From positions 186,001 through 250,000 of the forward strand of contig NZ_VKDD01000002.1 of assembly GCF_007097525.1 (NCBI RefSeq): DNA of 64,000 bases, written 5' to 3'. Every line of letters begins with the position of its first letter. Position 1 is the stretch's first letter. Below the pieces are notes generated by a model, which was not told the DNA's origin, searched no databases, and saw only the letters and a program-made list of their open reading frames with translations. Positions 28,344 to 36,798 of this stretch are shown one piece after another. Both the position numbers and the translations under genes were made by a program. Source of the stretch: Thalassomonas sp. M1454. GTDB taxonomy: Bacteria; Pseudomonadota; Gammaproteobacteria; Enterobacterales; Alteromonadaceae.

Positions 28344-29116
28344 TGAATTACTTTAGCGATTTACTTAGCACTTTTATACAAACCATTGTTGACGTTACGC
28401 CGATTGTACTTATTTTAGCGGTTTTCCAATATGGCGTATTAAAGAAACAAGTGCCACAACTTAAAGAAAAAGCCATTGGTTTATTTTACGTAATTCTAGG
28501 ACTTTCCCTCTTTTTACTTGGCCTAGAAAAAGCTCTGTTCCCACTTGGAGAGTTAATGGCAGAGCAACTTACCGCTCAAGAATTTATCGCCAGCAGTAAA
28601 GCAGGACCTGTCGATTGGACAAGTTACTACTGGGTCTATTTATTTGCCTTTGCTATTGGATTTTCAACAACTATCGCAGAACCATCATTATTAGCCGTGG
28701 CAATTAAAGCCAACCAAGTATCTGGTGGTGTAATAGGTCTGTGGGGATTACGAATTGCAGTAGCTTTAGGTGTTGGTTTTGGTATTACCTTAGGTGTTTA
28801 TCGTATTGTGGTTGGGGATCCAATTCACTATTACATTATTGCAGGCTATATTTTAGTAGTGATCCAAACTAATTTTGCCCCAAAAATGATAATCCCCTTG
28901 GCTTATGATTCTGGTGGTGTAACAACATCGACAGTAACGGTACCGTTAGTTGCCGCTTTAGGATTAGGTTTAGCGAGTACTATTGAAGGCAGAAGCCCGT
29001 TAATTGATGGATTTGGCTTGATAGCTTTTGCTAGCCTATTCCCAATTATATCTGTAATGGCCTATGCCCAAATCATTGAATATATTAATAAAAAAGTAAA
29101 CTCAGGAGCACAATAA
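28343..29116 (+). CDS. DUF1538 family membrane protein B
   Basis: The second 257-residue DUF1538 protein repeats the layout of its neighbour: ALFPLGELMA, FSTTIAEPSLLAVAIKA and [20 protein letters not shown] are nearly the same as in the upstream copy. The two look like halves of one transporter, each carrying a polar signature loop inside the membrane. A mid-protein segment (about 75-95, LTAQEFIASSKAGPVDW) is specific to this copy. The stop overlaps the PII-like gene start by one base, so subunit stoichiometry is probably set by coupling. Confidence 0.88.
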   Translation: MNYFSDLLSTFIQTIVDVTPIVLILAVFQYGVLKKQVPQLKEKAIGLFYVILGLSLFLLGLEKALFPLGELMAEQLTAQEFIASSKAGPVDWTSYYWVYLFAFAIGFSTTIAEPSLLAVAIKANQVSGGVIGLWGLRIAVALGVGFGITLGVYRIVVGDPIHYYIIAGYILVVIQTNFAPKMIIPLAYDSGGVTTSTVTVPLVAALGLGLASTIEGRSPLIDGFGLIAFASLFPIISVMAYAQIIEYINKKVNSGAQ

Positions 29117-29466
29117 TGCATTTTAAACTGATTGTTGCATTCGTTAATGATGAAGTCACAGACAAGGTTCTTGATGCTGCACGCGAAGCTGGTGCAACCG
29201 GGGCTACAGTGATCAACCATGCACGAGGCGAAGGTCTAAATAAAAAGACAACATTTTTTGGCTTAAATCTTGATATCCAAGTAGATGTTATTTTATTTGT
29301 GGTAGAAGAGCATTTATCTCGCCATATATTAGAAACCATTGATGAAGTAGGTGGTTTAGATAAAAACTCTGGCGCAGGTATGGCAATACAGCTTGATGTT
29401 GAAGACGCTATTGGCGTGCAGCATCAAATCAATAAATTAGAAGATGTTATTAAGGGTAAGTTATGA
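29116..29466 (+). CDS. PII-like signalling protein linked to the DUF1538 transporter
   Basis: The 116-residue protein has the ferredoxin-like fold pattern of PII proteins: MHFKLIVAFVNDEVTDKVLDAAREAGATGATVINHARG at the start (core VLDAAREAGATGATV) and a second beta-alpha-beta unit (VDVILFVVEEHLSRHILETI). The T-loop region (GEGLNKKTTFFGL) is short and lacks the Tyr of uridylylated GlnB/GlnK (YxGxEY), so it is not a classical nitrogen PII. PII and PII-like proteins commonly bind nucleotides and gate membrane transporters; control of the DUF1538 pair is inferred from the coupled gene order. CAGGAG precedes the ATG. Confidence 0.83.
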   Translation: MHFKLIVAFVNDEVTDKVLDAAREAGATGATVINHARGEGLNKKTTFFGLNLDIQVDVILFVVEEHLSRHILETIDEVGGLDKNSGAGMAIQLDVEDAIGVQHQINKLEDVIKGKL

Positions 29467-29879
29467 GCACTAAAAGAATAATCCAAGTTCAAGAGGCAAT
29501 GAACAATCGGTTTATTATTTGTGATGGACTAGAAACTGTTTCTGCAGCAATAACTAAAATAAAAGAAACTAATGTAAGTACTATTATTGTTGAAAAACGA
29601 GATGATAATGATGAGTACGGAGCTGTGTTTTTATCAGATATTGCTAAAAAAGTTATCGCTCAAGACCGCTCACCTAACCGCGTTAATCTATATGAGATTA
29701 TGACTAAGCCTGTACTTAGCGTATTGCCCGATATGGACGTTAGATATTGTGCTCGTTTGTTTGAACAATTTGGTATTTCACGAGCGCCAGTAATAAAAGA
29801 TCATAAAATATTAGGCATGATCAGTTACTCCAACATTGCCTTAATATCTGGTGATAGTGATAGTGATAGTGATAGTTAA
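29463..29879 (+). CDS. CBS-domain protein of the DUF1538 operon
   Basis: This 138-residue protein consists of two CBS motifs (about 9-62 and 76-130; VQEAMNNRFIICDGLETVSAAI opens the first in core MNNRFIICDGLETV, and MTKPVLSVLPDMDVRYCARL the second), which normally pair to bind adenine nucleotides. It starts four bases before the PII-like gene ends (ATGA overlap). The last residues are SGDSDSDSDS, encoded by four perfect GATAGT repeats right before the stop. Together with the PII-like protein it supplies two nucleotide-sensing inputs to the presumed transporter. Confidence 0.85.
   Translation: MSTKRIIQVQEAMNNRFIICDGLETVSAAITKIKETNVSTIIVEKRDDNDEYGAVFLSDIAKKVIAQDRSPNRVNLYEIMTKPVLSVLPDMDVRYCARLFEQFGISRAPVIKDHKILGMISYSNIALISGDSDSDSDS
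29853..29876 (+). repeat. Four GATAGT hexamers at the 3' end of the CBS gene
   Basis: Four perfect in-frame copies of GATAGT encode an Asp-Ser tail and are followed directly by the TAA stop. Length changes by slippage would lengthen or shorten only the tail, since the unit is six bases. Confidence 0.9.
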
Positions 29880-29897
29880 ATTATATTAATTAAAAAC

Positions 29898-29938
29898 AAC
29901 AAACTAATTTAGGCCTACAGGCGCTAAGTTAGTTTGTT
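29898..29938 (+). terminator. Possible weak terminator after the DUF1538 operon
   Basis: AACAAACTAA (29898-29907) pairs perfectly with TTAGTTTGTT (29929-29938). The stem is AT-rich and the tail lacks a long T-run, so efficiency is doubtful. Confidence 0.4.
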
Positions 29939-30008
29939 CAGCTTACTGCATTGGATCTTTTTATTAGCTAAGAATTAAGGGGGCTCTTAGCTATGATGCA
30001 GCAAATTG

Positions 30009-30344
30009 TTACTCATTTCTTTCTGATAAATTTTGCTTCACAATCTCTGAGTCTTGTTGAGCGTAAAACTCAACTTTAAATTCGGTATCTTCTGTCATTA
30101 ATTCTACTTTATGCCAATACTCAGGTGGCGATACGGCAAAGTCGCCAGCTTTTATGGTAATTTCTTGTTCAACAGCGCCGCGGCGCTCACTAAAACCGTA
30201 AAACTTTAACTCACCTTTGCTAACACAAATTTTTCCATAAACGCCGGCTTTGGTGTTGTGTTCAAATAAAAACATTTTTGGAATGTTATCTTTATTCATC
30301 ACAAATGTTGTTTTGTAATTTACAAAATCATTAGGAATACTCAT
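30009..30344 (-). CDS. DUF1971 (YeaR/TehB-like) cupin-type protein
   Basis: The 111-residue protein resembles E. coli YeaR: the order FLFEHNTKAGVYGKICVSKGELKFYGF, then AGDFAVSPPEYWHKVELMTEDTEFKVEFY (core AGDFAVSPPEYWHKVE) matches the DUF1971 family along its whole length. The fold is a small cupin-like barrel; the His in HNTK and YWHKVE may bind a metal. YeaR is induced by nitrate in E. coli, and the domain is also found fused to tellurite-resistance TehB. Function here is unknown. It is monocistronic, with a repeat element upstream. Confidence 0.82.
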   Translation of the reverse strand: MSIPNDFVNYKTTFVMNKDNIPKMFLFEHNTKAGVYGKICVSKGELKFYGFSERRGAVEQEITIKAGDFAVSPPEYWHKVELMTEDTEFKVEFYAQQDSEIVKQNLSERNE

Positions 30345-30406
30345 TGTTTTACTCTTAGTTGTTGTACTTAGTTTCTGTATTTTGTTGTCAGGTTAAGCTT
30401 TAAATA

Positions 30407-30567
30407 ATACCAATTCCATTAAGTTTACGATCTACTTTTTCATGAGGAAAATGGATAAATACAAGGCATAAAATTTAGTAAGTAGTTATTCTACTTATAA
30501 ATTTTATAACGCAGTAGTTATTCATTTTAACCATTAAAAATGAGCGGTTAATTAATGGACTTGGTAT
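30407..30567. repeat. MITE-like element with ATACCAATTCCATTAA inverted ends
   Basis: ATACCAATTCCATTAA at 30407-30422 is repeated in inverted orientation at 30552-30567 with one mismatch (15 of 16). The 161-base element has no coding potential and includes internal inverted segments around GTAGTTATTCTAC. Its right end is three bases from the stop codon of the LysR gene at 30570, so it may also shape the 3' end of that transcript. I take it as a non-autonomous mobile element; the related short copy is at 21189. Confidence 0.65.
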
Positions 30568-30569
30568 AA

Positions 30570-31508
30570 TTACACTAGCTTACCAATATGGTTGAGCAGT
30601 TTTTCTTTAAACCATCGATGCGCAACGCTGTTTTCTGTACGTTTGTGTTCAAGTAGGAAAAATTCAACCATATTATCTCCGGCTAAATCAAAGGTATATA
30701 AAGGAGCAAACTGCTCAGCGAACTCTTTTGACTCACTCAACATACTCATACCAATAAGCAGTGCATCTGTGCTGCGTAATATATCGGTTAATACGTACAT
30801 CTGGCTTGAGCGATAGACCGATTTAGGCATCACCCCATGCTTAATTAATAAAGAATCCACCGGGTTACTAAATTTAACGTGGGAGTCGTTTTCTACGATT
30901 AAACCTAAAAAGTTACAATCCATACAATCGGTTAGCTTTAAATTTTTTATCTTAAATAAAGGGTGACCTTTACGGGCATAAATAATCGGGTTTACTTTAC
31001 CAATAGGAGTAGAGATAAACGATGGGTGATAATCTTTTGATACATGAACCGCAAAATCTAATGTACCTGATTCTAAATAGTCAAATGGGTTTGATTTAGC
31101 CGGGTATTCCGATAAATTGATGTGCGGTGCTTCTTTAAGTAACTCCTTAAACATAGGTAAAATTATCGATTGCCCCATTATCGATGGAATAGAAATACCA
31201 AAGTGCTCTTTACTGGTACTAGGATCGAACTCATTATTTTCTAGAATATGTCCTAATGACTCCATTAGTTCCGGCAACATTTGCTCTATACGAGCGGCTT
31301 TTGCCGTTGGACTAATACCTGTAGATGTACGATAAAATAATGGATCATTAAATGTATCACGCAGGCGTTGTAACGTTCGGCTCATTGCTGGCTGTGACAA
31401 ATAAAGGGTTTGTGCCGCTTTACTCACATTACGTTCTTTTAGAAGTATGCTAAGGGACACTAGTAAGTTTAAATCAACTCTAGATAATTTTTGTTCTAAC
31501 AAATTCAT
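30570..31508 (-). CDS. LysR family transcriptional regulator (paralogue 1)
   Basis: This 312-residue regulator starts with the LysR helix-turn-helix: LSRVDLNLLVSLSILLKERN then VSKAAQTLYLSQPAMSRTLQRLR (core AAQTLYLSQPAMSRTL), followed by an effector domain. Its end, LLEHKRTENSVAHRWFKEKLL, shares the pattern (E/D)HxRxxxSxAHxWxK with three other LysR proteins in the window. ATG 31508 is chosen: GGGTGA stands just upstream and the N-terminus then aligns with the paralogues (LEQKLSRVDLN); a GTG at 31517 is less likely. It is divergent from the DUF1254/DUF1214 lipoprotein gene at 31838, its probable target. Confidence 0.9.
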   Translation of the reverse strand: MNLLEQKLSRVDLNLLVSLSILLKERNVSKAAQTLYLSQPAMSRTLQRLRDTFNDPLFYRTSTGISPTAKAARIEQMLPELMESLGHILENNEFDPSTSKEHFGISIPSIMGQSIILPMFKELLKEAPHINLSEYPAKSNPFDYLESGTLDFAVHVSKDYHPSFISTPIGKVNPIIYARKGHPLFKIKNLKLTDCMDCNFLGLIVENDSHVKFSNPVDSLLIKHGVMPKSVYRSSQMYVLTDILRSTDALLIGMSMLSESKEFAEQFAPLYTFDLAGDNMVEFFLLEHKRTENSVAHRWFKEKLLNHIGKLV

Positions 31509-31837
31509 GTATGTCACCCATAATTAATGTTTAAAAAATTATACTTCATCATCTAGCTATTATCCACTTTGGTAATATTGCTTTTTTAAATAAGTCATTA
31601 TACAGAATAATTCATTACATCTATCATAGCTTCATCGATAGGGTTGACGATTGATTAAATTAATATAGTTTGATTTATACGCTTAACCCTTTGTTTTCTT
31701 GTTATTAATTGTAACCCCATATTGGAAGTTTTAATCCAATAGTCTACTGTTAATGGTGAGTAAACATAAAGTAATAAAGTAGTGCTTAAGCTAAGTGGGT
31801 TAAGTATTATCTGTTAATATTCACAAGGAGTTTTATC
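31509..31837. promoter_or_regulatory. Divergent control region between LysR 1 and the DUF1254/1214 gene
   Basis: The 329-base gap holds AATAATTCATTA at 31606-31617, a 12-mer that recurs in inverted orientation at 34491-34502 in the next LysR/DUF1254 gap. It includes a GAAT-A-ATTC dyad suited to a LysR site. TTGACG at 31644 with TATAGT at 31664 could form a poorly spaced promoter for the downstream gene. Confidence 0.4.
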
Positions 31838-33436
31838 TTGAAATTTGTAAATAAGAAAACCATTATTGCAATTGCATTAACAAGCCTTTTAGGAGCTTGT
31901 GCGCAAACAAATTCTTCAGCGCCAGCTGGTTTTGACCAAGCCGCCACTGATGCTGCAAACCACCGCTTTGAAAACCAGTATAAACCAGGTGAATTAAAAT
32001 CAATTCAAACCCCAAATACCGTTGAAACATCAATTGGTACCTTACAGTTTATCGATGGTGCGCCAACACCTGAAACCGCGCAAATGGCCTATGATCATTT
32101 AGATACCGCGCGAGCGGCAGATGTATTTTTAAAGGCAATGCCAGCTGCATCTGTTAAAGGTCTTATGGATGGCCCAAGAGCAATTGGTGCAGATGATTAC
32201 AACAAAGTAATGATCATGGATAAGTTAATGAACTCTAAGTCATTATTTTTAACAGCTAATACATCTACTCTATATGTAACACCTGTACTTGATTTGAAAA
32301 AAGACGGTCCTATGGTAATTGATGTGCCAAAAGGTATGTTAGGTGCATTTAACGATGCATGGTTCCGCTATATGGGCGATATCGGTCCATTTGGTCCAGA
32401 TAAAGGCCAAGGTGGTAAATTCTTAGTATTGCCTCCACATTATGAAGGTGAAGTGCCAGAAGGTTACCATGTAGTTAAGTCTAAAACTTACCGTGTATGG
32501 ACATTTATGCGTGGTTCTATCGCAAACGGCGTAGAAGCAGGTGCTAAAAACATCACTGATAATTTAAAAGTGTATCCTCTTGCTAAAGCGGCTAACCCAG
32601 AGCCTACACAATTTATTAGTGGTTCTGATGAATACTTTAATACAATTCACTCCAACGATGCCTCGTTCTATCACCACGTAGATGAAGTTATCCAGTATGA
32701 GCCTATTGATGCTATCGATGTTGAAACTCGCGGTTTATTAGCATCGATTGGTATTGTAAAAGGTCAAAAATTTGCACCTGATGCTCGTATGCAAAAAATA
32801 TTAGAAGACGGTGTTGCTATTGGTAATGCAACCGCTCGCTCAATTGTTTGGTATCCACGTGTTGGCGGTAGTGTAAGTAACATGAAAGGTGTTCAAGCTT
32901 ACCCTGATACAAACAGCTCATGGATCATGGCTTGGGTAGATAAAAACGTGTTCTTTAATGGTCAAGATAAAAATACCATGAACTCTGATGCACGCGTTAT
33001 GTTCCATTACCCATACACAGCGGTAACACCTGCAATGGCTGTATCTATTCCTGGTAAAGGTTCAGATTACGTAATGGCGTTTACAGATAGCGAAAAGCAG
33101 CCACTTGATGGTAGCAAAACCTATAAAGTAACATTACCGGCAAATGCACCTGCAGCTGACTTCTGGGCATTTACTATTTACGACTCACAAACTCGTTCAA
33201 TGCTACAAACAAGTCAACCTTTCCCTACCTTAGGTAGTCAAGATAAGGGCTTAAAAGCAAATGCAGATGGTTCTTACACTGTTTACTTTGGTCCTAAAGC
33301 GCCAGCAGGCAAAGAAAGTAACTGGTTAGAAACTATTCCTGGTAAGAGTTGGTTTAATATCTTACGCATGTACGGCCCAGAAAAAGAATGGGTTGAAAAA
33401 ACATGGCGTCCAAGTGAAGTTATTGAAGTAAAATAA
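31838..33436 (+). CDS. DUF1254/DUF1214 lipoprotein, long form 1
   Basis: The 532-residue protein has a lipoprotein signal (TSLLGAC, Cys20) and then a DUF1254 domain (about 80-230, with YDHLDTARAADVFLKAMPA, the ANTSTLY segment and the RYMGDIGPFGPDKGQGGKFL loop) and a C-terminal DUF1214 domain (about 400-530, with DFWAFTIYDSQTRSML and TVYFGPKAPAGKESNWLETI). Both domains co-occur in exported proteins of unknown function found in many marine and soil bacteria. The start is TTG at 31838, seven bases after AAGGAG. A terminator follows, and a divergent LysR gene lies upstream. Confidence 0.9.
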   Translation: MKFVNKKTIIAIALTSLLGACAQTNSSAPAGFDQAATDAANHRFENQYKPGELKSIQTPNTVETSIGTLQFIDGAPTPETAQMAYDHLDTARAADVFLKAMPAASVKGLMDGPRAIGADDYNKVMIMDKLMNSKSLFLTANTSTLYVTPVLDLKKDGPMVIDVPKGMLGAFNDAWFRYMGDIGPFGPDKGQGGKFLVLPPHYEGEVPEGYHVVKSKTYRVWTFMRGSIANGVEAGAKNITDNLKVYPLAKAANPEPTQFISGSDEYFNTIHSNDASFYHHVDEVIQYEPIDAIDVETRGLLASIGIVKGQKFAPDARMQKILEDGVAIGNATARSIVWYPRVGGSVSNMKGVQAYPDTNSSWIMAWVDKNVFFNGQDKNTMNSDARVMFHYPYTAVTPAMAVSIPGKGSDYVMAFTDSEKQPLDGSKTYKVTLPANAPAADFWAFTIYDSQTRSMLQTSQPFPTLGSQDKGLKANADGSYTVYFGPKAPAGKESNWLETIPGKSWFNILRMYGPEKEWVEKTWRPSEVIEVK

Positions 33437-33465
33437 TTTCAACTTGAGATAAGTAAAAACTTAAT

Positions 33466-33497
33466 AAGGCCTCTACAGTAATGTAGAGGCCTTTTTT
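33466..33497 (+). terminator. Rho-independent terminator of long-form gene 1
   Basis: AAGGCCTCTACA-GTAA-TGTAGAGGCCTT followed by six T: a perfect 12-pair stem, 30 bases past the stop. It also faces the end of the convergent LysR gene at 33528. Confidence 0.92.
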
Positions 33498-33527
33498 CTT
33501 GGGTATTTAAATGCTTGATTTGTTGAT

Positions 33528-34466
33528 TTATCGAATAGATTTTTCTAATGAATTAATCAAAACCTGTTTTAACCACGCATGTGCTTGACTTGTATGGGTG
33601 CGTTCATGGTCGACAAGGTAAGTTTCAACGGGGTATTTTTTTTCATCAAAAGCAAATACGGTTGCAAAGTTGTTTTGTTGTTCAACTGAGTTCATTAAAA
33701 AATGAGCGCTGATCAGTAAATGATCTGAATGTTTTATAACTTCTGTTAATAAACCTAATTGGCCGCTTTTCATCGCTATGGTTAATTCTAAACCATGATC
33801 GTCGATGAACTTTTTGGCTGGATTATTAAATGGTAAATTTGCGTGGTTGTCTAAAATAATATCGACAAATTTATACTGTAAGCAATCTTCAATAGTAACT
33901 TTTTTTAATTTAGTTAAAGGGTGATCCTTGCGAGCAAAGATAACCGGGTAAGCATTGCCTAAAAATGTTGACGTAAATGTAGATTTTGGAAGCTTATGTA
34001 CGTGGATAGAAAAGTCGAATTCGCCATTTTCTAAATGTTTGCCTGGCTCTGATGTAGCAGGGTGCTGCGCTATAACTACATTAGGAGCAAGTTTAGCTAG
34101 GTCATTAATAATAGGAAACATTAATGTTTGGCTCATTAATGATGGCAGTGAGATATTAAATGTTTTATTGCAAGTGTTTGGATCAAACTCTTCGCCATTA
34201 ATAAAGTCATTAACAGCAAAAAGTAATTGATCAAGTTTAGCTTCTATCTCAATAGCTTTAACCGTTGGGCGCAGGCCCGCAGATTCACGGTGAAATAAAG
34301 GATCATCGAGTAAATCACGCAGTTTCTTTAACGTGCGACTCATCGCTGGCTGAGATAAAAATAGCTTATCTGCTGCTCTAGACACATTCTTTTCTTTTAT
34401 CAATACACTTAATGAAACTAATAGGTTTAAGTCAATCCTTGATAGCTCTTGCTCTACGCTACGCAC
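33528..34466 (-). CDS. LysR family transcriptional regulator (paralogue 2)
   Basis: The 312-residue product shares the N-terminal layout of its paralogues: EQELSRIDLNLLVSLSVLIK and VSRAADKLFLSQPAMSRTLKKLR (core AADKLFLSQPAMSRTL), with the end LVDHERTHTSQAHAWLKQ. The effector domain (90-300) is diverged, so ligands may differ. The start is GTG at 34466, supported by AGAGGTAG eight bases before it. It is divergent from the short DUF1254/1214 lipoprotein gene at 34667, with a 200-base gap containing repeats that could be its binding sites. Confidence 0.9.
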   Translation of the reverse strand: MRSVEQELSRIDLNLLVSLSVLIKEKNVSRAADKLFLSQPAMSRTLKKLRDLLDDPLFHRESAGLRPTVKAIEIEAKLDQLLFAVNDFINGEEFDPNTCNKTFNISLPSLMSQTLMFPIINDLAKLAPNVVIAQHPATSEPGKHLENGEFDFSIHVHKLPKSTFTSTFLGNAYPVIFARKDHPLTKLKKVTIEDCLQYKFVDIILDNHANLPFNNPAKKFIDDHGLELTIAMKSGQLGLLTEVIKHSDHLLISAHFLMNSVEQQNNFATVFAFDEKKYPVETYLVDHERTHTSQAHAWLKQVLINSLEKSIR

Positions 34467-34490
34467 TTTATCTACCTCTGTTTAATCAGC

Positions 34491-34558
34491 TAATGAATTA
34501 TTGTGATATCCATTAATTGTATATCAGATATTGAATTAAGTCATTTCATTGTATATCA
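34491..34558. promoter_or_regulatory. Repeats in the LysR 2 / DUF1254 short-form 1 divergent gap
   Basis: TAATGAATTATT at 34491-34502 is the inverted counterpart of a 12-mer in the previous gap. ATTGTATATCA occurs twice as a direct repeat, at 34516-34526 and 34548-34558, 32 bases apart (about three helical turns), and TGATAT (34504-34509) faces ATATCA (34521-34526). These are plausible LysR recognition and activation sites. Confidence 0.45.
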
Positions 34559-34666
34559 CAGGTTGGCTATAATTCTTTCATCAACAACGGGCAGCGGATA
34601 ATTACATAATTTTATCAATAGCTTGTTGCAAAATTTTTATTATTAAATTTTTATAGAGGCTCCATC

Positions 34667-35731
34667 ATGAAAAAATTATTACTAAGTTCAATAATCACTG
34701 CGTCACTTGCTTTAACTGCTTGTGGTTCAACAGATGAAACAGCAACAACTGAAGTAGCGCAAACAGCGCAAACTACTTACCCAGTTGATTTTAAAAAGTT
34801 TGGTATGACACCAGAGCAATACGTTCGCGCAGAAAGTGACATCAACATGGATTTCTACTTTCAAAAGCAACCAGCAATTAATGAATTAATCCACCTTAAA
34901 AAGCCTATCTCTGTTGCTGGCCAAGTGGTTGTTCGTTCAAATAACGATACTTTATATTCATTAGGTGTTGTCGATGCTCGTAACGGCTTTACTATTAGTC
35001 TTCCTGATACCGGTGATCGTTATCAATCGGCTTATGTGATTAACCAAGATCACTACCCTGAAGAAGTATTCTACGGTGAAGGCACCTACGAAGTTGAAGC
35101 TGATACTGATTATGTATTTATTGTTGTTCGCACCCAAATGAACCCTTATGACGAAGCTGATGTTGCAAAGGTTGTTAAAGATATTCAACCTAAGATTACT
35201 ATCGAATCAAATTCAGCAGTACCTTTTACTATGTCAAAATTTGATAAAGAACAGGTTGTTGCGTTACGTACTGAATTAGATAAAGAAATGGCTAAAATTG
35301 GTTCATTTGACGGAACTATGGATGTTAAAGGTAAAGTTGACCCATTCCTACATGTACTAGGTGCTTCTTCAGGTTGGGGATTATTACCTGAAAAAGATGC
35401 ATCTTACACAACTGACCCGGTAAACTTACCTGCTGACGGGTGTTACCAAGCAACTTACGCTAAACCACCTGTAGATGGTTTCTGGTCAATCACTATGTAT
35501 GATAAAGGTACATTCTTATTTACTGATACAAACGGTATCTTAAATGATTATAACGTTACATATAACGATGATGGTTCTTTCACTGTGAACTATGGTTCTA
35601 TCGAAGACTGTGGTGATGTAGCTAACCGTTTAGAAATTACCGAAGGTTGGAACTACTTAATGCGTTTCTACAAACCACGTTTAGACGAATTAAAAGATTA
35701 CCAGTTACCTGAAATCAAAAAAATTAAATAA
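34667..35731 (+). CDS. DUF1254/DUF1214 lipoprotein, short form 1
   Basis: This 354-residue protein has a lipoprotein signal (LALTACGS, Cys19) and a reduced DUF1254 part with FGMTPEQYVRAESDINMDFYF and SNNDTLYSLGVVD, matching the NxDTLY segment of its paralogues, then a DUF1214-like end (WSITMYDKGTFLF... LEITEGWNYLMRFYKP). Three cysteines near 250-320 could include a disulfide pair (GCYQ and EDCGD). Function unknown. GAGG precedes the ATG. It is monocistronic, with its own terminator, and is divergent from LysR 2. Confidence 0.87.
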   Translation: MKKLLLSSIITASLALTACGSTDETATTEVAQTAQTTYPVDFKKFGMTPEQYVRAESDINMDFYFQKQPAINELIHLKKPISVAGQVVVRSNNDTLYSLGVVDARNGFTISLPDTGDRYQSAYVINQDHYPEEVFYGEGTYEVEADTDYVFIVVRTQMNPYDEADVAKVVKDIQPKITIESNSAVPFTMSKFDKEQVVALRTELDKEMAKIGSFDGTMDVKGKVDPFLHVLGASSGWGLLPEKDASYTTDPVNLPADGCYQATYAKPPVDGFWSITMYDKGTFLFTDTNGILNDYNVTYNDDGSFTVNYGSIEDCGDVANRLEITEGWNYLMRFYKPRLDELKDYQLPEIKKIK

Positions 35732-35754
35732 CCCTTTTTTAAAGTAAATATATT

Positions 35755-35788
35755 AAAGCCCTTGAGAAGTAATTCTTAAGGGCTTTTT
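35755..35788 (+). terminator. Terminator of short-form gene 1
   Basis: AAAGCCCTTGAGAA pairs with TTCTTAAGGGCTTT (one wobble) and is followed by seven T. It lies between this gene and the convergent LysR gene ending at 35789. Confidence 0.88.
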
Positions 35789-36730
35789 TTATATTAATAC
35801 TTGCGTTAATATTTGAATTAATTGCTGTTTCATCCATTGGTGAGCAGGGCTTTGTTCAATACGTTTATGCTCAATCAAAAATAGGCCAATTTGTGATTCT
35901 GGTTTTGATTTAAAATGAAACAGTGGAGTTATTGATGATTGTAAGTCAGAGTCATTAAAGCTCTTTGCTGGTCCAACTAATAAATGATCTGTTTTTGCTA
36001 ATAGTGCTATTACTGTTTGTAGTTGGTTACTGGCAAAAATAATATCCCGTTTTAAATTCCGCTGTTTTAGCACGGCATCAACTGGGTGAACAAAATTGGT
36101 ATTGTCGTCATTATCAATGAGTAAATCTAAAAAGTGATAATTTAAACAGCTCTCTAAATTGGTTTTGCCTGCTTTTGCTAAAGGGTGTTCGCTACGTCCA
36201 AAAATAGCTAAATCGGTGTGGCCAATATAAGTAGAGTTAAAGTTTTCTGGCGCAGAGTCATTAGTTGAGATAGCAAAGTCTACGGCGCCCGATTCAAATG
36301 CATGAAAAGGGTTTGTTTTTGGTGCGACTTCATTAATAACTATTTTAGGAGCAATTTGGTTGATCCCCAAAAACAGCTCGGTTGCAATGGCATGGCCAAT
36401 TAATAATGGGATTGAAATCGAAAACCTTTCTTCGCATTCATGGGGAATAAAGCTATCTGTATTTAAAAGTTTTCCAACCGTGGCCATTACGGTCTGTGTG
36501 TGTTTTGCGATTTCATCTGCTTTTGCTGTAGTGATCCATTCATTTCTACTTCTAATAAACAGCGGGTCATCAAATAAATTTCTTAATTTTGCCAAGCTTT
36601 TACTCATTGCTGGCTGAGTTACATAAAGTATCTCTGCCGCTTTACTGACATTTTTTTCTGCATAAAGCACATTGAAAGCAGTAAGTAAGTTTAAGTCTAT
36701 ACGAGATATTTTTTGTTCGAGACTTTGCAT
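35789..36730 (-). CDS. LysR family transcriptional regulator (paralogue 3)
   Basis: The 313-residue protein carries the same header as the other copies (LEQKISRIDLNLLTAFNVLY; core AAEILYVTQPAMSKSLAKLR) and the end LIEHKRIEQSPAHQWMKQQLI. Unlike paralogues 1, 2 and 4 it does not face a DUF1254 gene directly: it lies behind paralogue 4 in the same orientation, only 68 bases away, so the two may be co-transcribed from the 37.8 kb control region. Its own target is therefore unclear. The ATG at 36730 overlaps no other gene. Confidence 0.9.
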   Translation of the reverse strand: MQSLEQKISRIDLNLLTAFNVLYAEKNVSKAAEILYVTQPAMSKSLAKLRNLFDDPLFIRSRNEWITTAKADEIAKHTQTVMATVGKLLNTDSFIPHECEERFSISIPLLIGHAIATELFLGINQIAPKIVINEVAPKTNPFHAFESGAVDFAISTNDSAPENFNSTYIGHTDLAIFGRSEHPLAKAGKTNLESCLNYHFLDLLIDNDDNTNFVHPVDAVLKQRNLKRDIIFASNQLQTVIALLAKTDHLLVGPAKSFNDSDLQSSITPLFHFKSKPESQIGLFLIEHKRIEQSPAHQWMKQQLIQILTQVLI

Positions 36731-36798
36731 ATTAGTACTAAACCTTTAAATGAGTGTTGTTTTATTTTAAATGATGTTTGCTTTTGTGTTTATTTTAA

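Noticed and set aside
29116-29466. Classical GlnB/GlnK nitrogen regulator
   Set aside because: The T-loop lacks the uridylylated Tyr motif and no amtB gene is nearby; it is better called PII-like.
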